This document shows, piece after piece, positions 57,266 to 64,000 of a stretch of 64,000 nucleotides of DNA (the first letter of the stretch is position 1; each line of letters starts with the position of its first letter). A program made the position numbers and the translations under genes. The stretch is from Variovorax sp. Root473 (GTDB lineage Bacteria > Pseudomonadota > Gammaproteobacteria > Burkholderiales > Burkholderiaceae_C): contig NZ_LMEV01000017.1 of assembly GCF_001426505.1 (NCBI RefSeq), positions 1,333,155-1,397,154 on the forward strand, written 5' to 3'. The notes under the pieces were generated by a model. That model had not been told where the DNA came from, did not search any database, and was given only the letters and a program-made list of their open reading frames with translations.

Positions 57266-58260
57266 GTCGCCAGGCCTCGCGCCGCGGCGCCTGGCTGGCC
57301 TGGCTCGTGCAGGCCCTGCTGGTGCTGGCCGTCGTGGCCGGCGCCGTCTGGGTGGGGAACCATGCGCTCGAAGTGCTGCGCGCACGCGGCGTGCGCTCGG
57401 GCTTCGACTTCCTCACCGAGCCCGCGGGCTTTTCGATCAGCGAAGGCTGGCTCGATTTCGATGCCAGCCAGCCCTCGTGGCGCGCGTTCCTTGCGGGCCT
57501 GATCAACACCGTGCGTGCAGCCGTGCCGGCGGCCATCTTCGCGGTGGTGCTCGGCACGTTGATCGGCATCGGCCGCCTCGCGCCGCACGTGCTGGTGCGC
57601 GGCATCTGCACCGCCTACGTGGAACTGCTGCGCAACGTGCCGCTGCTGGTGCAGCTGCTGATGCTGGCCTTCGCGATGGCCAACCTGCTGCCCGACCCGA
57701 CCGAGCCCGTGCACCTGTTGCCGGGCGTGTGGCTCAGCAAGGGCGGGCTCAGCGTGCCCTGGCCCGTGGCGGGCGAGGGCGGTGGGTGGCCCACGCATTT
57801 CGAATGGCCCGAGCGCGGTGATTTCGGCGTGAGCGGCGGCGCCGCACTCAGCCCGGAGTACGTGACCATCGTCGCCGGGCTGTCGCTGTACTCGGCGGCC
57901 TTCGTCGCCGAGATCGTGCGCGCCGGCATCCTCTCGGTGTCGCAGGGGCAGGTGCTGGCGGGCGAGGCGCTGGGGCTGTCGCCGGTGCAGCAGTTGCGCA
58001 TCGTGATCCTGCCGCAGGCGCTGCGCGTGATCGTGCCCTCGCTCACCAACCAGCTGCTGAGCCTCACCAAGAATTCGTCGCTCGCCGTGGCCGTGGGCTA
58101 TCCGGAACTGGTGTCGGTGGCGAACACCACCATCGGCTCGAACGGACGCGCCTTCGAATGCATCGCGATCATCATGGCGGTGTACCTGCTGCTGTCGCTC
58201 GTGATCTCCTTCGGCATGAACCGCTACAACGCGCGCGTCGCGCTGCGAGGCTGGCGATGA
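57262..58260 (+). CDS. aapQ: General L-amino acid ABC transporter permease Q (332 aa)
   Basis: Inner-membrane permease (AapQ/BztB type). It has about eight membrane segments and the long periplasmic insert after the second (LTEPAGFSISEGWLDFDASQ), which is characteristic of AapQ. The cytoplasmic EAA loop is GEALGLSPVQQLRIVILPQA. ATG at 57262 was preferred over an upstream in-frame start because it overlaps the aapJ stop. Confidence 0.92.
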   Translation: MSRQASRRGAWLAWLVQALLVLAVVAGAVWVGNHALEVLRARGVRSGFDFLTEPAGFSISEGWLDFDASQPSWRAFLAGLINTVRAAVPAAIFAVVLGTLIGIGRLAPHVLVRGICTAYVELLRNVPLLVQLLMLAFAMANLLPDPTEPVHLLPGVWLSKGGLSVPWPVAGEGGGWPTHFEWPERGDFGVSGGAALSPEYVTIVAGLSLYSAAFVAEIVRAGILSVSQGQVLAGEALGLSPVQQLRIVILPQALRVIVPSLTNQLLSLTKNSSLAVAVGYPELVSVANTTIGSNGRAFECIAIIMAVYLLLSLVISFGMNRYNARVALRGWR

Positions 58261-59315
58261 GGCGCGTCGCGCAAGGCCCCATTGCATGGCGCAGCGAGCT
58301 GTGGGGTTCGCCGCTGCGCGCGCTGGCCACGGTGCTGCTGCTGGGGTTGCTCGCGTGGGCCGGCTTCCACGCGTTCGAGTGGGGCGTGGTGCACGCGGTG
58401 TTCCGCCCCGACGCGGATGCCTGCCGTGCCGCGCAGCACGGCGCCTGCTGGGGCGTGGTGGCCGAGAAGTGGCGGCCGATGCTGTTCGGTCGCTTTCCCT
58501 ATGAGGAGCAGTGGCGTCCGGCCATCGCGGTGGTCGTGTTGTCCGCAGTGACCGTGCTCAGCGCCTGGCCGCGCAGCTGGCGCTGGTGGCTGGCGCCGTT
58601 GTGGCTGGCAGCGCTGCTGCTGTTCGTCGGGCTGATGCACGGCGGCGTGGCGGGATTGAGCACGGTGCCGACCAGCCGCTGGGGCGGGCTGCCGCTCACC
58701 ATCGGGCTGGCGGTGGTCGGACTGGCGCTGGCCTTTCCGCTGGCGTTGCTGCTTGCACTGGGACGTCGGTCGGAATGGCCCGTTGTGCGCACTTTGAGCG
58801 CGAGCTATATCGAGCTGGTGCGCGGCGTGCCGCTGATCTCGGTGCTGTTCATGGCCTCGTTCCTGCTGCCGCTCCTGTGGCCCGCGGGCTGGCAGCCCGA
58901 CGTGCTGGTGCGCGTGCTGATGGGGCTCACGCTGTTCGTTGCGGCCTATCTGGCGGAGATCATCCGTGGCGGCCTGCAGGCCGTGCCGCGCGGGCAGACC
59001 GAGGTGGCGATGGCGCTGGGCTTCGGCCGCTGGCCGGTGCAGCGCGACATCGTGCTGCCGCAGGCGCTGCGCCTCGTGGTGCCCGCGCTGACCAACAGCG
59101 TGGTCGGCACGCTGAAGGACACCTCGCTGGTCACCGTGGTCGGCCTGTTCGAACTGACCGGGGCGCTCGGGCTGGCGCTGGGCGGCGACCCGGTCTGGCG
59201 GCCGTTCTACCTCGAGGGCTACCTGTTCGTGGCGGTCGTCTATTGGCTGCTGTGCTTCGGGCTGTCGCGCTACAGCGTCTGGCTGGAGCGGCGCCTGGGC
59301 GCCAGTTCGGCGTAG
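58257..59315 (+). CDS. aapM: General L-amino acid ABC transporter permease M (352 aa)
   Basis: Partner permease (AapM/BztC type). The N-terminal segment is LATVLLLGLLAWAGFHAF, and the EAA loop AMALGFGRWPVQRDIVLPQA appears near residue 265. PVWRPFYLEGYLFVAVVYW is near the end. It overlaps aapQ by 4 bases. No aapP ATPase gene follows; instead, the next gene is on the opposite strand, and the two 3' ends overlap by 46 bases. Confidence 0.92.
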   Translation: MRRVAQGPIAWRSELWGSPLRALATVLLLGLLAWAGFHAFEWGVVHAVFRPDADACRAAQHGACWGVVAEKWRPMLFGRFPYEEQWRPAIAVVVLSAVTVLSAWPRSWRWWLAPLWLAALLLFVGLMHGGVAGLSTVPTSRWGGLPLTIGLAVVGLALAFPLALLLALGRRSEWPVVRTLSASYIELVRGVPLISVLFMASFLLPLLWPAGWQPDVLVRVLMGLTLFVAAYLAEIIRGGLQAVPRGQTEVAMALGFGRWPVQRDIVLPQALRLVVPALTNSVVGTLKDTSLVTVVGLFELTGALGLALGGDPVWRPFYLEGYLFVAVVYWLLCFGLSRYSVWLERRLGASSA

Positions 59316-59683
59316 CCGGTCTGCGCATCGGGCTCGCGCGAGAAACGCCATTCGGGCAGCACCGCGACGAGGACCTCGGCCGTGGTGCGCACCACGCAGC
59401 CGGGCGCGGCGTGGCCGCCCGACACGCGCCCCGTCGCATCCGACACGCTGAGATGCAGGTGCGAGCCATCAGGCGACAGCGTGCCGGCGAGCGTGAGGAT
59501 TTCAAGATCTCCGTCGATCCGCGTTGCTTCGTCAGCGCCCGCGAAACGGATGCGTGCGCCGCGCAGGCTGCCGATGCCCGAGACCACGAAGGCCGCGTCG
59601 CCGATGCCGTCCTGCTTCAGCACGGCATCGAGCGCCGCGCGCAGGTCGTCGCCCGATTGCAGCCGCAGCACGAGCGTGTCCAT
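59270..59683 (-). CDS. PPC domain (DUF296) protein (137 aa)
   Basis: Trimeric plants-and-prokaryotes-conserved domain. VLRLQSGDDLRAALDAVLKQ, FVVSGIGSLRGARIRFAG, and GTLSPDGSHLHLSVSDATGR with HLHLS are typical. The family is called DNA-binding by annotation, but without an AT-hook its role is unclear. It lies 16 bases downstream of pgm on the same strand. Its last 46 bases overlap the end of aapM on the other strand. Confidence 0.88.
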   Translation of the reverse strand: MDTLVLRLQSGDDLRAALDAVLKQDGIGDAAFVVSGIGSLRGARIRFAGADEATRIDGDLEILTLAGTLSPDGSHLHLSVSDATGRVSGGHAAPGCVVRTTAEVLVAVLPEWRFSREPDAQTGYAELAPRRRSSQTL

Positions 59684-59699
59684 GCGCCGTTGCCTCGCG

Positions 59700-61355
59700 T
59701 CAGCTCGCCGACAGCGCCTTGTCGACCACCTGCTGCGCCTCGCCGAGGATGCGCGCGAGGTGGTCGTCGCCGAGGAAGCTCTCGCCGTAGATCTTGTAGA
59801 TGTTCTCCGTGCCCGAAGGCCGCGCGGCGAACCAGCCGTTCTCGGTGACGACCTTCACGCCGCCGATGGCCGCGCCGTTGCCCGGGGCGTGGCTCAGCAC
59901 GTTCTCGATCTTCTCGCCCGCGAGGGTGGTCGAGGTGATCTGCTGTGGCGACAGCGCGGACAGGCGCTTCTTCTGCTCGGGCGTCGCCGGTGCGTCGACG
60001 CGGTCCGACACGGGGCGACCCAGCGCCTGCGCGAGTTCGTTGAAGCGTTCGCCGGGGTCGCGCCCGGTGCGCGCGGCGATCTCGGCCGAGAGCAGGGCGG
60101 GCACGATGCCGTCCTTGTCGGTGGTCCACGCATTGCCGTCGTGGCGCAGGAAGGTCGCGCCCGCGCTTTCCTCGCCGCCAAAGCCCAGCGAGCCGTCGAC
60201 CAGCCCGTCGACGAACCACTTGAAGCCCACGGGCACCTCGTACAGCGGGCGGCCCAGCTGCGCGGCCACGCGGTCGATCATGCGGCTGCTGACCGCTGTC
60301 TTGCCGACGGCCGCCTGCGCCGGCCAGTGCGGGCGGTGCGTGAAGAGGTAGTCGATCATCACCGCGAGGTAGTTGTTCGGCTGCAGGAGGCCCGCGCTGC
60401 GCGTGACCACGCCGTGGCGGTCGTGGTCGGTGTCGCAGGCGAAGGCGATGCCGAAGCGGTCCTTCAGCGCGACCAGCCCGTGCATCGCGTCGGGCGACGA
60501 GGGGTCCATGCGGATGCGGCCGTCCCAGTCGAGCGACATGAAGCGGAAGGTCGGGTCGACCGCCTGGCTCAGCACGTTCAGGCGCTTGAGCTTGTAGCGC
60601 GCGGCAATGGCCGGCCAGTAGTGCACGCCGGCACCGCCGAGCGGATCGACGCCCAGGTCGATGGTGCCGCCGCGGATCGCGTCCATGTCGAGCACCTGCG
60701 CCAGGTCTTCGACGTAGGTGTTCAGGTAGTCGTGGCGATGCGTGGTGGAGGCCTTCAGCGCCCGTGCGAGCGGCATGCGCTTCACGCCTTCGAGCTGGTT
60801 CGCCAGCATCTTGTTGGCAGCCGCTTCGACGGCGGAGGTGATGTCGGTGCCCGCCGGTCCGCCGTTCGGCGGGTTGTACTTGAAGCCGCCGCTTTCGGGC
60901 GGGTTGTGCGAAGGCGTGATCACGATGCCGTCGGCCAGGCCGCTGGTGCGGCCGCGGTTGTAGACCAGGATGGCATGCGACACGGCCGGCGTGGGCGTGT
61001 ACTCGTCGTCCTTCGACAGCATCAGCTCGACGCCGTTGGCCGCCAGCACCTCGACCGCGCTGGCAAAGGCGGGCGTGGACAGCGCGTGCGTGTCGATGCC
61101 CAGGAACAGCGGACCGTCGATGCCCTTGTGCTTGCGGTAGTCGCAGATGGCCTGGCTGATCGCCAGCACGTGCCATTCGTTGAAGGCATCGTCGAACGAG
61201 GAGCCGCGGTGGCCCGAGGTGCCGAAGGCCACGCGCTGGCTCGGCACCGCCGGGTCGGGGCGCCCGGTGTAGTAGGCCGAGACGAGGCGCGGCGCGTCCA
61301 CCAGCAAGTCAGACGGGGCCGGCTGGCCCGCGAGGGGATGGGAAGAAGTGCTCAT
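59700..61355 (-). CDS. pgm: Phosphoglucomutase, alpha-D-glucose phosphate-specific (551 aa)
   Basis: Interconverts glucose 1-phosphate and glucose 6-phosphate in the cytoplasm. The phospho-serine is S149 in ITPSHNPPESGG. The metal loop is DTDHDRHG and the sugar loop GGEESAGATFLR; the phosphate-binding end is ARPSGTENIYKIY. I took ATG at 61353-61355 (MSTSSHPLAG) because this gives the length of the E. coli-type enzyme. Confidence 0.96.
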   Translation of the reverse strand: MSTSSHPLAGQPAPSDLLVDAPRLVSAYYTGRPDPAVPSQRVAFGTSGHRGSSFDDAFNEWHVLAISQAICDYRKHKGIDGPLFLGIDTHALSTPAFASAVEVLAANGVELMLSKDDEYTPTPAVSHAILVYNRGRTSGLADGIVITPSHNPPESGGFKYNPPNGGPAGTDITSAVEAAANKMLANQLEGVKRMPLARALKASTTHRHDYLNTYVEDLAQVLDMDAIRGGTIDLGVDPLGGAGVHYWPAIAARYKLKRLNVLSQAVDPTFRFMSLDWDGRIRMDPSSPDAMHGLVALKDRFGIAFACDTDHDRHGVVTRSAGLLQPNNYLAVMIDYLFTHRPHWPAQAAVGKTAVSSRMIDRVAAQLGRPLYEVPVGFKWFVDGLVDGSLGFGGEESAGATFLRHDGNAWTTDKDGIVPALLSAEIAARTGRDPGERFNELAQALGRPVSDRVDAPATPEQKKRLSALSPQQITSTTLAGEKIENVLSHAPGNGAAIGGVKVVTENGWFAARPSGTENIYKIYGESFLGDDHLARILGEAQQVVDKALSAS

Positions 61356-61614
61356 GTCGAAAGCGGGTGATGAAAGGAGCGTGCCGGCGATGCCGTGCAC
61401 GGGCTTTCAGCATACGCCATGGGCAGCTTGGGCTCGCCGCTCGCGCGCCCGTTGGCAGCACTTCGCTTACAACCGTTTCAATGTGAGCGCGGTGCGCGGA
61501 CCCGCCCTGGGCCGTACAAGCCAAAAGTCGAAAGGGGGGTGCCATGCGACAGGGGTCATGAGCAGGCCGCCGCAGGCGGCTAAGCTTCAGGCTGGTTTCA
61601 AGGAGCAAGACAAG
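61356..61614. other. Intergenic region between pgm and an I78-like lipoprotein
   Basis: A 259-base gap between divergent genes; I see no gene in it. A 6-bp hairpin GCCGCC (61566-61571) / GGCGGC (61575-61580) with loop GCA lies 34 bases before the lipoprotein ATG, and AAGGAG lies in its leader. No clear sigma-70 pair was found. Confidence 0.4.
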
Positions 61615-61959
61615 ATGCGCATGACATTTGGCCGGCACGGGTTTCTTCTGACGGCTGCGGCCCTGGCTGCGGTGCTCGCGGGCTGCGAGGCCCCGCCCAA
61701 GGACCGGCCGCTCACTTCCGAAGTGCCGGCACCGCCGAGCTTCGCGCCCCCGCCCGAAAGTTGCCAGGCCCCGGAAGTGCGCTTTGCGCTCGGCATGCAG
61801 GCGACGCGTCCGTTGCTCGAAGAAATGCGCCAGCGCGCCGGCGCGAAAACCGCGCGCACCGTGCCGGCCACGGCGCCGGCCGACCCGGCCCAGGACGCGA
61901 CGCGCCTCAACGCACAGGTCGATCCCACGGGCCGCATCCTCGGCGCGTACTGCGGCTGA
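61615..61959 (+). CDS. I78-like peptidase inhibitor lipoprotein (114 aa)
   Basis: Short lipoprotein: FLLTAAALAAVLAGC ends in a lipobox with Cys22, followed by a Pro-rich linker. The C-terminal part RLNAQVDPTGRILGAYCG matches the pattern of I78 inhibitors (RLN near a V-D-P-x-G-R-I and a final Cys). The family blocks serine peptidases. The short length and Ala-rich middle make this tentative. ATG at 61615 has AAGGAG upstream. Confidence 0.72.
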   Translation: MRMTFGRHGFLLTAAALAAVLAGCEAPPKDRPLTSEVPAPPSFAPPPESCQAPEVRFALGMQATRPLLEEMRQRAGAKTARTVPATAPADPAQDATRLNAQVDPTGRILGAYCG

Positions 61960-61992
61960 GCTGCAGCGACCCGCAGGCTCAGAGCAACGTCC

Positions 61993-64000
61993 TCACTGCG
62001 AGGCCAGCGCCGCCATCAGCTCGGTCTCGATGGCCAGCTGCGTCTTCTGGCCCTGCAGTTCCGGCCCGCTGATCAGGAAGGTGTCTTCCACCCGTTCGCC
62101 CAGCGTCGTCACCTTCGCCAGTTGAAGGTTCAGGTGATGCCGCGCCAGCACGCGCGCCACCGAATACAACAGCCCCGCGCGGTCGCTGGCGGAGATGCTG
62201 AGGAGCCAGCGCTGCGCCTTGTCGTCGGGCACGAGGCTGATGCGCGGCTTGATCGGAAAACTGCGCACCCGGCGTGACACGCGTCCCATGCTCGGCGCGG
62301 GCAGGGCGCCGGCCTCGGTGAGCGTTTGCGCCAGGCCCGTCTCGACCATGCTGATCAGGTCGCGGTAGTGATCGGGCTGGAAGGTCGTGACCACCTGGAA
62401 GGTGTCGAGCGCGTAACCGTTGCTCGTGGTGTGGACCTTGGCGTCCAGGATGCTGAACGACGACTGATCGAAGTAGCCGCAGATGCGCGCGAACAGGTCG
62501 GACTGGTCGGGCGTGTAGACCACCACCTGCAGCCCTTCGCCCACCGGCGACAGGTGCGCGCGCACGATGGGCGGCGCCTTCGGGTCGATGGGCACGTTCT
62601 TCGGCGGCACGAAGCGAGAGAGCTGCTTGGCGTGCCAGGCGATCTCGGTGGCGTCGTGGCGCATGAAGTAGCCGACGTCCAGCGTGTCCCACAGCGCCTT
62701 GTGCGCCTCGAAACGCTGGGCGTGCAGGGCCAGCAGCACCAGGGCCTCGCGCTTGCGGGCTTCGACCTCGGCATCCGGGTCGGGCATGCGACCGCCGAGG
62801 GCGCGCAGCGTGAAGCGGTACAGGTCCTCGAGCAGCTTGCCCTTCCAGGCATTCCACACGCGCGGCGAGGTGCCGCGGATGTCGGCCACCGTCAGCAGGT
62901 ACAGCGCCGTGAGGTAGCGCTCGTTGCCCACGCGCCTGGCAAAAGCGCCGATGACCTCGGGGTCGCCCAGGTCCTGCTTCTGCGCGACCTGGCTCATCAC
63001 CAGGTGCTCGGCCACGAGGAACTCGATGAGCTTGGCGTCTTCCTTTGCGATGCCATGCTGCTTGCAGAAGCGCTGCACGTCGCGCGCGCCGAGCGTGGAG
63101 TGGTCGCCGCCGCGGCCCTTGGCGATGTCGTGGAAGAGGGCGGCGACGTACAGAATCCAGGGCTTGTCCCAGCCCGCTGCGAGCTGCGAGCAGCCCGTGT
63201 ATTCATGCGCGTGTTCGGCGATGAAGAAGCGTCGCACGTTGCGCAGCACCATCAGGATGTGCTGGTCGACCGTGTACACATGGAACAGGTCGTGCTGCAT
63301 CTGCCCCACGATGCTGCGGAACACACGCAGGTAGCGCCCCAGCACCGAGGTCTGGTTCATGAGCCGGAACGCATGCGTGATGCCGTAGGGCTGCTGCAGG
63401 ATCCGCATGAAGGTCACGTGGTTGACCGGGTCGTTGCGGAACTTGCTGTCCATGACGTGGCGCGCGTTGTACAGCGCGCGCAGCGTGCGCGCCGACAGGC
63501 CCTTCACGCCGATGGTCTTCTGGTACAGCAGGAAGGTCTCGAGCACGGCATGCGGCTCGCGCTCGTACAGGTCGTCGCTGGCAATCTCGATGAGGCCGGC
63601 GCGCTCGTAGAAGCGCTCGTTGATCGGCGTCGGCTCCTCCGCCACGGGCTGCAGCCGCTCGGAAATGTTGAGCAGCAGGATCTGGTTGAGCTGCGACACC
63701 GCCTTGGCCGCCCAGTAGTAGCGGCGCATCAGCGCCTCGCTCGACTTGCGCTGCGATTCGCTCTCGTAGCCGAAGCTCGCGGCCACGGCCGTCTGCAGGT
63801 CGAACACCAGCCGGTCTTCGCGCCGGTTGGCGATCACGTGCAGGCGGGCGCGAATGAGCGAGAGCAGGGCCTCGTTGCGCTTGATCTGCTGCGCCTCGAA
63901 GGGCGTGGCCAGGCCGTTTTTCGCCAGGTCGTCCCAGCGGCTGCCGAAGCCGGCGGCCTTGCTCATCCAGAGGATGGTCTGCAGGTCGCGCAGGCCGCCC
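61993..64000 (-). CDS. glnD: Bifunctional PII uridylyltransferase, 5' truncated
   Basis: Uridylylates and deuridylylates the PII protein in response to glutamine. The frame runs through the edge at 64000 ([10 protein letters not shown] before the last ATG), so the N-terminal nucleotidyltransferase domain is cut off. The visible part holds the end of the UTase domain, then the HD domain ([14 protein letters not shown]) and two C-terminal ACT domains ([20 protein letters not shown] and [20 protein letters not shown]) that sense glutamine. Confidence 0.96.
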   Translation of the reverse strand, partial: GGLRDLQTILWMSKAAGFGSRWDDLAKNGLATPFEAQQIKRNEALLSLIRARLHVIANRREDRLVFDLQTAVAASFGYESESQRKSSEALMRRYYWAAKAVSQLNQILLLNISERLQPVAEEPTPINERFYERAGLIEIASDDLYEREPHAVLETFLLYQKTIGVKGLSARTLRALYNARHVMDSKFRNDPVNHVTFMRILQQPYGITHAFRLMNQTSVLGRYLRVFRSIVGQMQHDLFHVYTVDQHILMVLRNVRRFFIAEHAHEYTGCSQLAAGWDKPWILYVAALFHDIAKGRGGDHSTLGARDVQRFCKQHGIAKEDAKLIEFLVAEHLVMSQVAQKQDLGDPEVIGAFARRVGNERYLTALYLLTVADIRGTSPRVWNAWKGKLLEDLYRFTLRALGGRMPDPDAEVEARKREALVLLALHAQRFEAHKALWDTLDVGYFMRHDATEIAWHAKQLSRFVPPKNVPIDPKAPPIVRAHLSPVGEGLQVVVYTPDQSDLFARICGYFDQSSFSILDAKVHTTSNGYALDTFQVVTTFQPDHYRDLISMVETGLAQTLTEAGALPAPSMGRVSRRVRSFPIKPRISLVPDDKAQRWLLSISASDRAGLLYSVARVLARHHLNLQLAKVTTLGERVEDTFLISGPELQGQKTQLAIETELMAALASQ

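Overview
The window looks like chromosomal DNA of a Comamonadaceae betaproteobacterium, most likely Variovorax or a close relative. The evidence is the very high GC content, third codon positions dominated by G and C, two Bug-type (TctC) solute-binding proteins beside LysR regulators and catabolic genes, a NahR/NagR-controlled salicylate 5-hydroxylase locus, and GC-rich dispersed repeats of a kind I remember from Variovorax. I see no rRNA, tRNA, insertion sequence, prophage or CRISPR array. Genes are packed tightly, many overlap by 4 bases (ATGA, GTGA or TTGA), and no stretch above about 300 bases lacks a gene.

Layout. 1-3681: guaB (5' truncated) and guaA, with a Phd/VapC-type toxin-antitoxin pair between them. 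3872-7651: a gamma-glutamyltransferase-like hydrolase, a Bug solute-binding protein and a divergent LysR regulator. 7783-10229: HU, a Phd-like antitoxin paired with a zeta-like kinase, and a 2'-5' RNA ligase-like protein. 10226-16297: a NagR-like regulator, then nagAa, nagG and nagH, a PchB-like chorismate mutase family gene, a Bug gene, a Rieske ferredoxin and a RidA protein. 16363-30935 (minus strand): a pyrimidine module in two transcription units. The upstream unit holds URC1, URC4 and upp. The downstream unit holds a BMP-type solute-binding protein, three unusual hydrolases, an ABC ATPase, two permeases, a small secreted protein and a cytosine deaminase. 31028-33233: two small envelope proteins and an ECF sigma factor with an NrsF-type anti-sigma. 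33247-34758: a HerA/YjgR-like ATPase. 34861-44391: a ten-gene operon resembling aryl-polyene clusters but with no ketosynthase. 44410-46797: a ParA-like ATPase and HipBA. 47736-55626: smc, zipA, ligA, a lipoprotein and def. 55647-64000: DoxX, a polar amino acid ABC transporter without its ATPase gene, a PPC-domain protein, pgm, an I78-like inhibitor lipoprotein and glnD (5' truncated).

How the parts work together. The pyrimidine region can be read as one supply chain: nucleobases or nucleosides enter by the BMP-type transporter, cytosine is deaminated to uracil, Upp makes UMP, and URC1/URC4 open and degrade the ring. The strangest feature is that the transporter operon carries, between its binding protein and its ATPase, a lipoprotein that fuses a polysaccharide deacetylase, a caspase-like peptidase with an EF-hand-like loop, and TPR repeats. 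A lipoprotein nucleosidase and an alpha/beta hydrolase follow it. I consider this the best candidate for an undescribed system here. Other unusual points are an in-frame GC-rich repeat inside the second nucleotide-binding domain of the ABC ATPase, the Phd/zeta-like pair, the ketosynthase-free polyene-like operon, and a PchB-like gene (whose relatives can make salicylate) inside a salicylate-hydroxylating operon.
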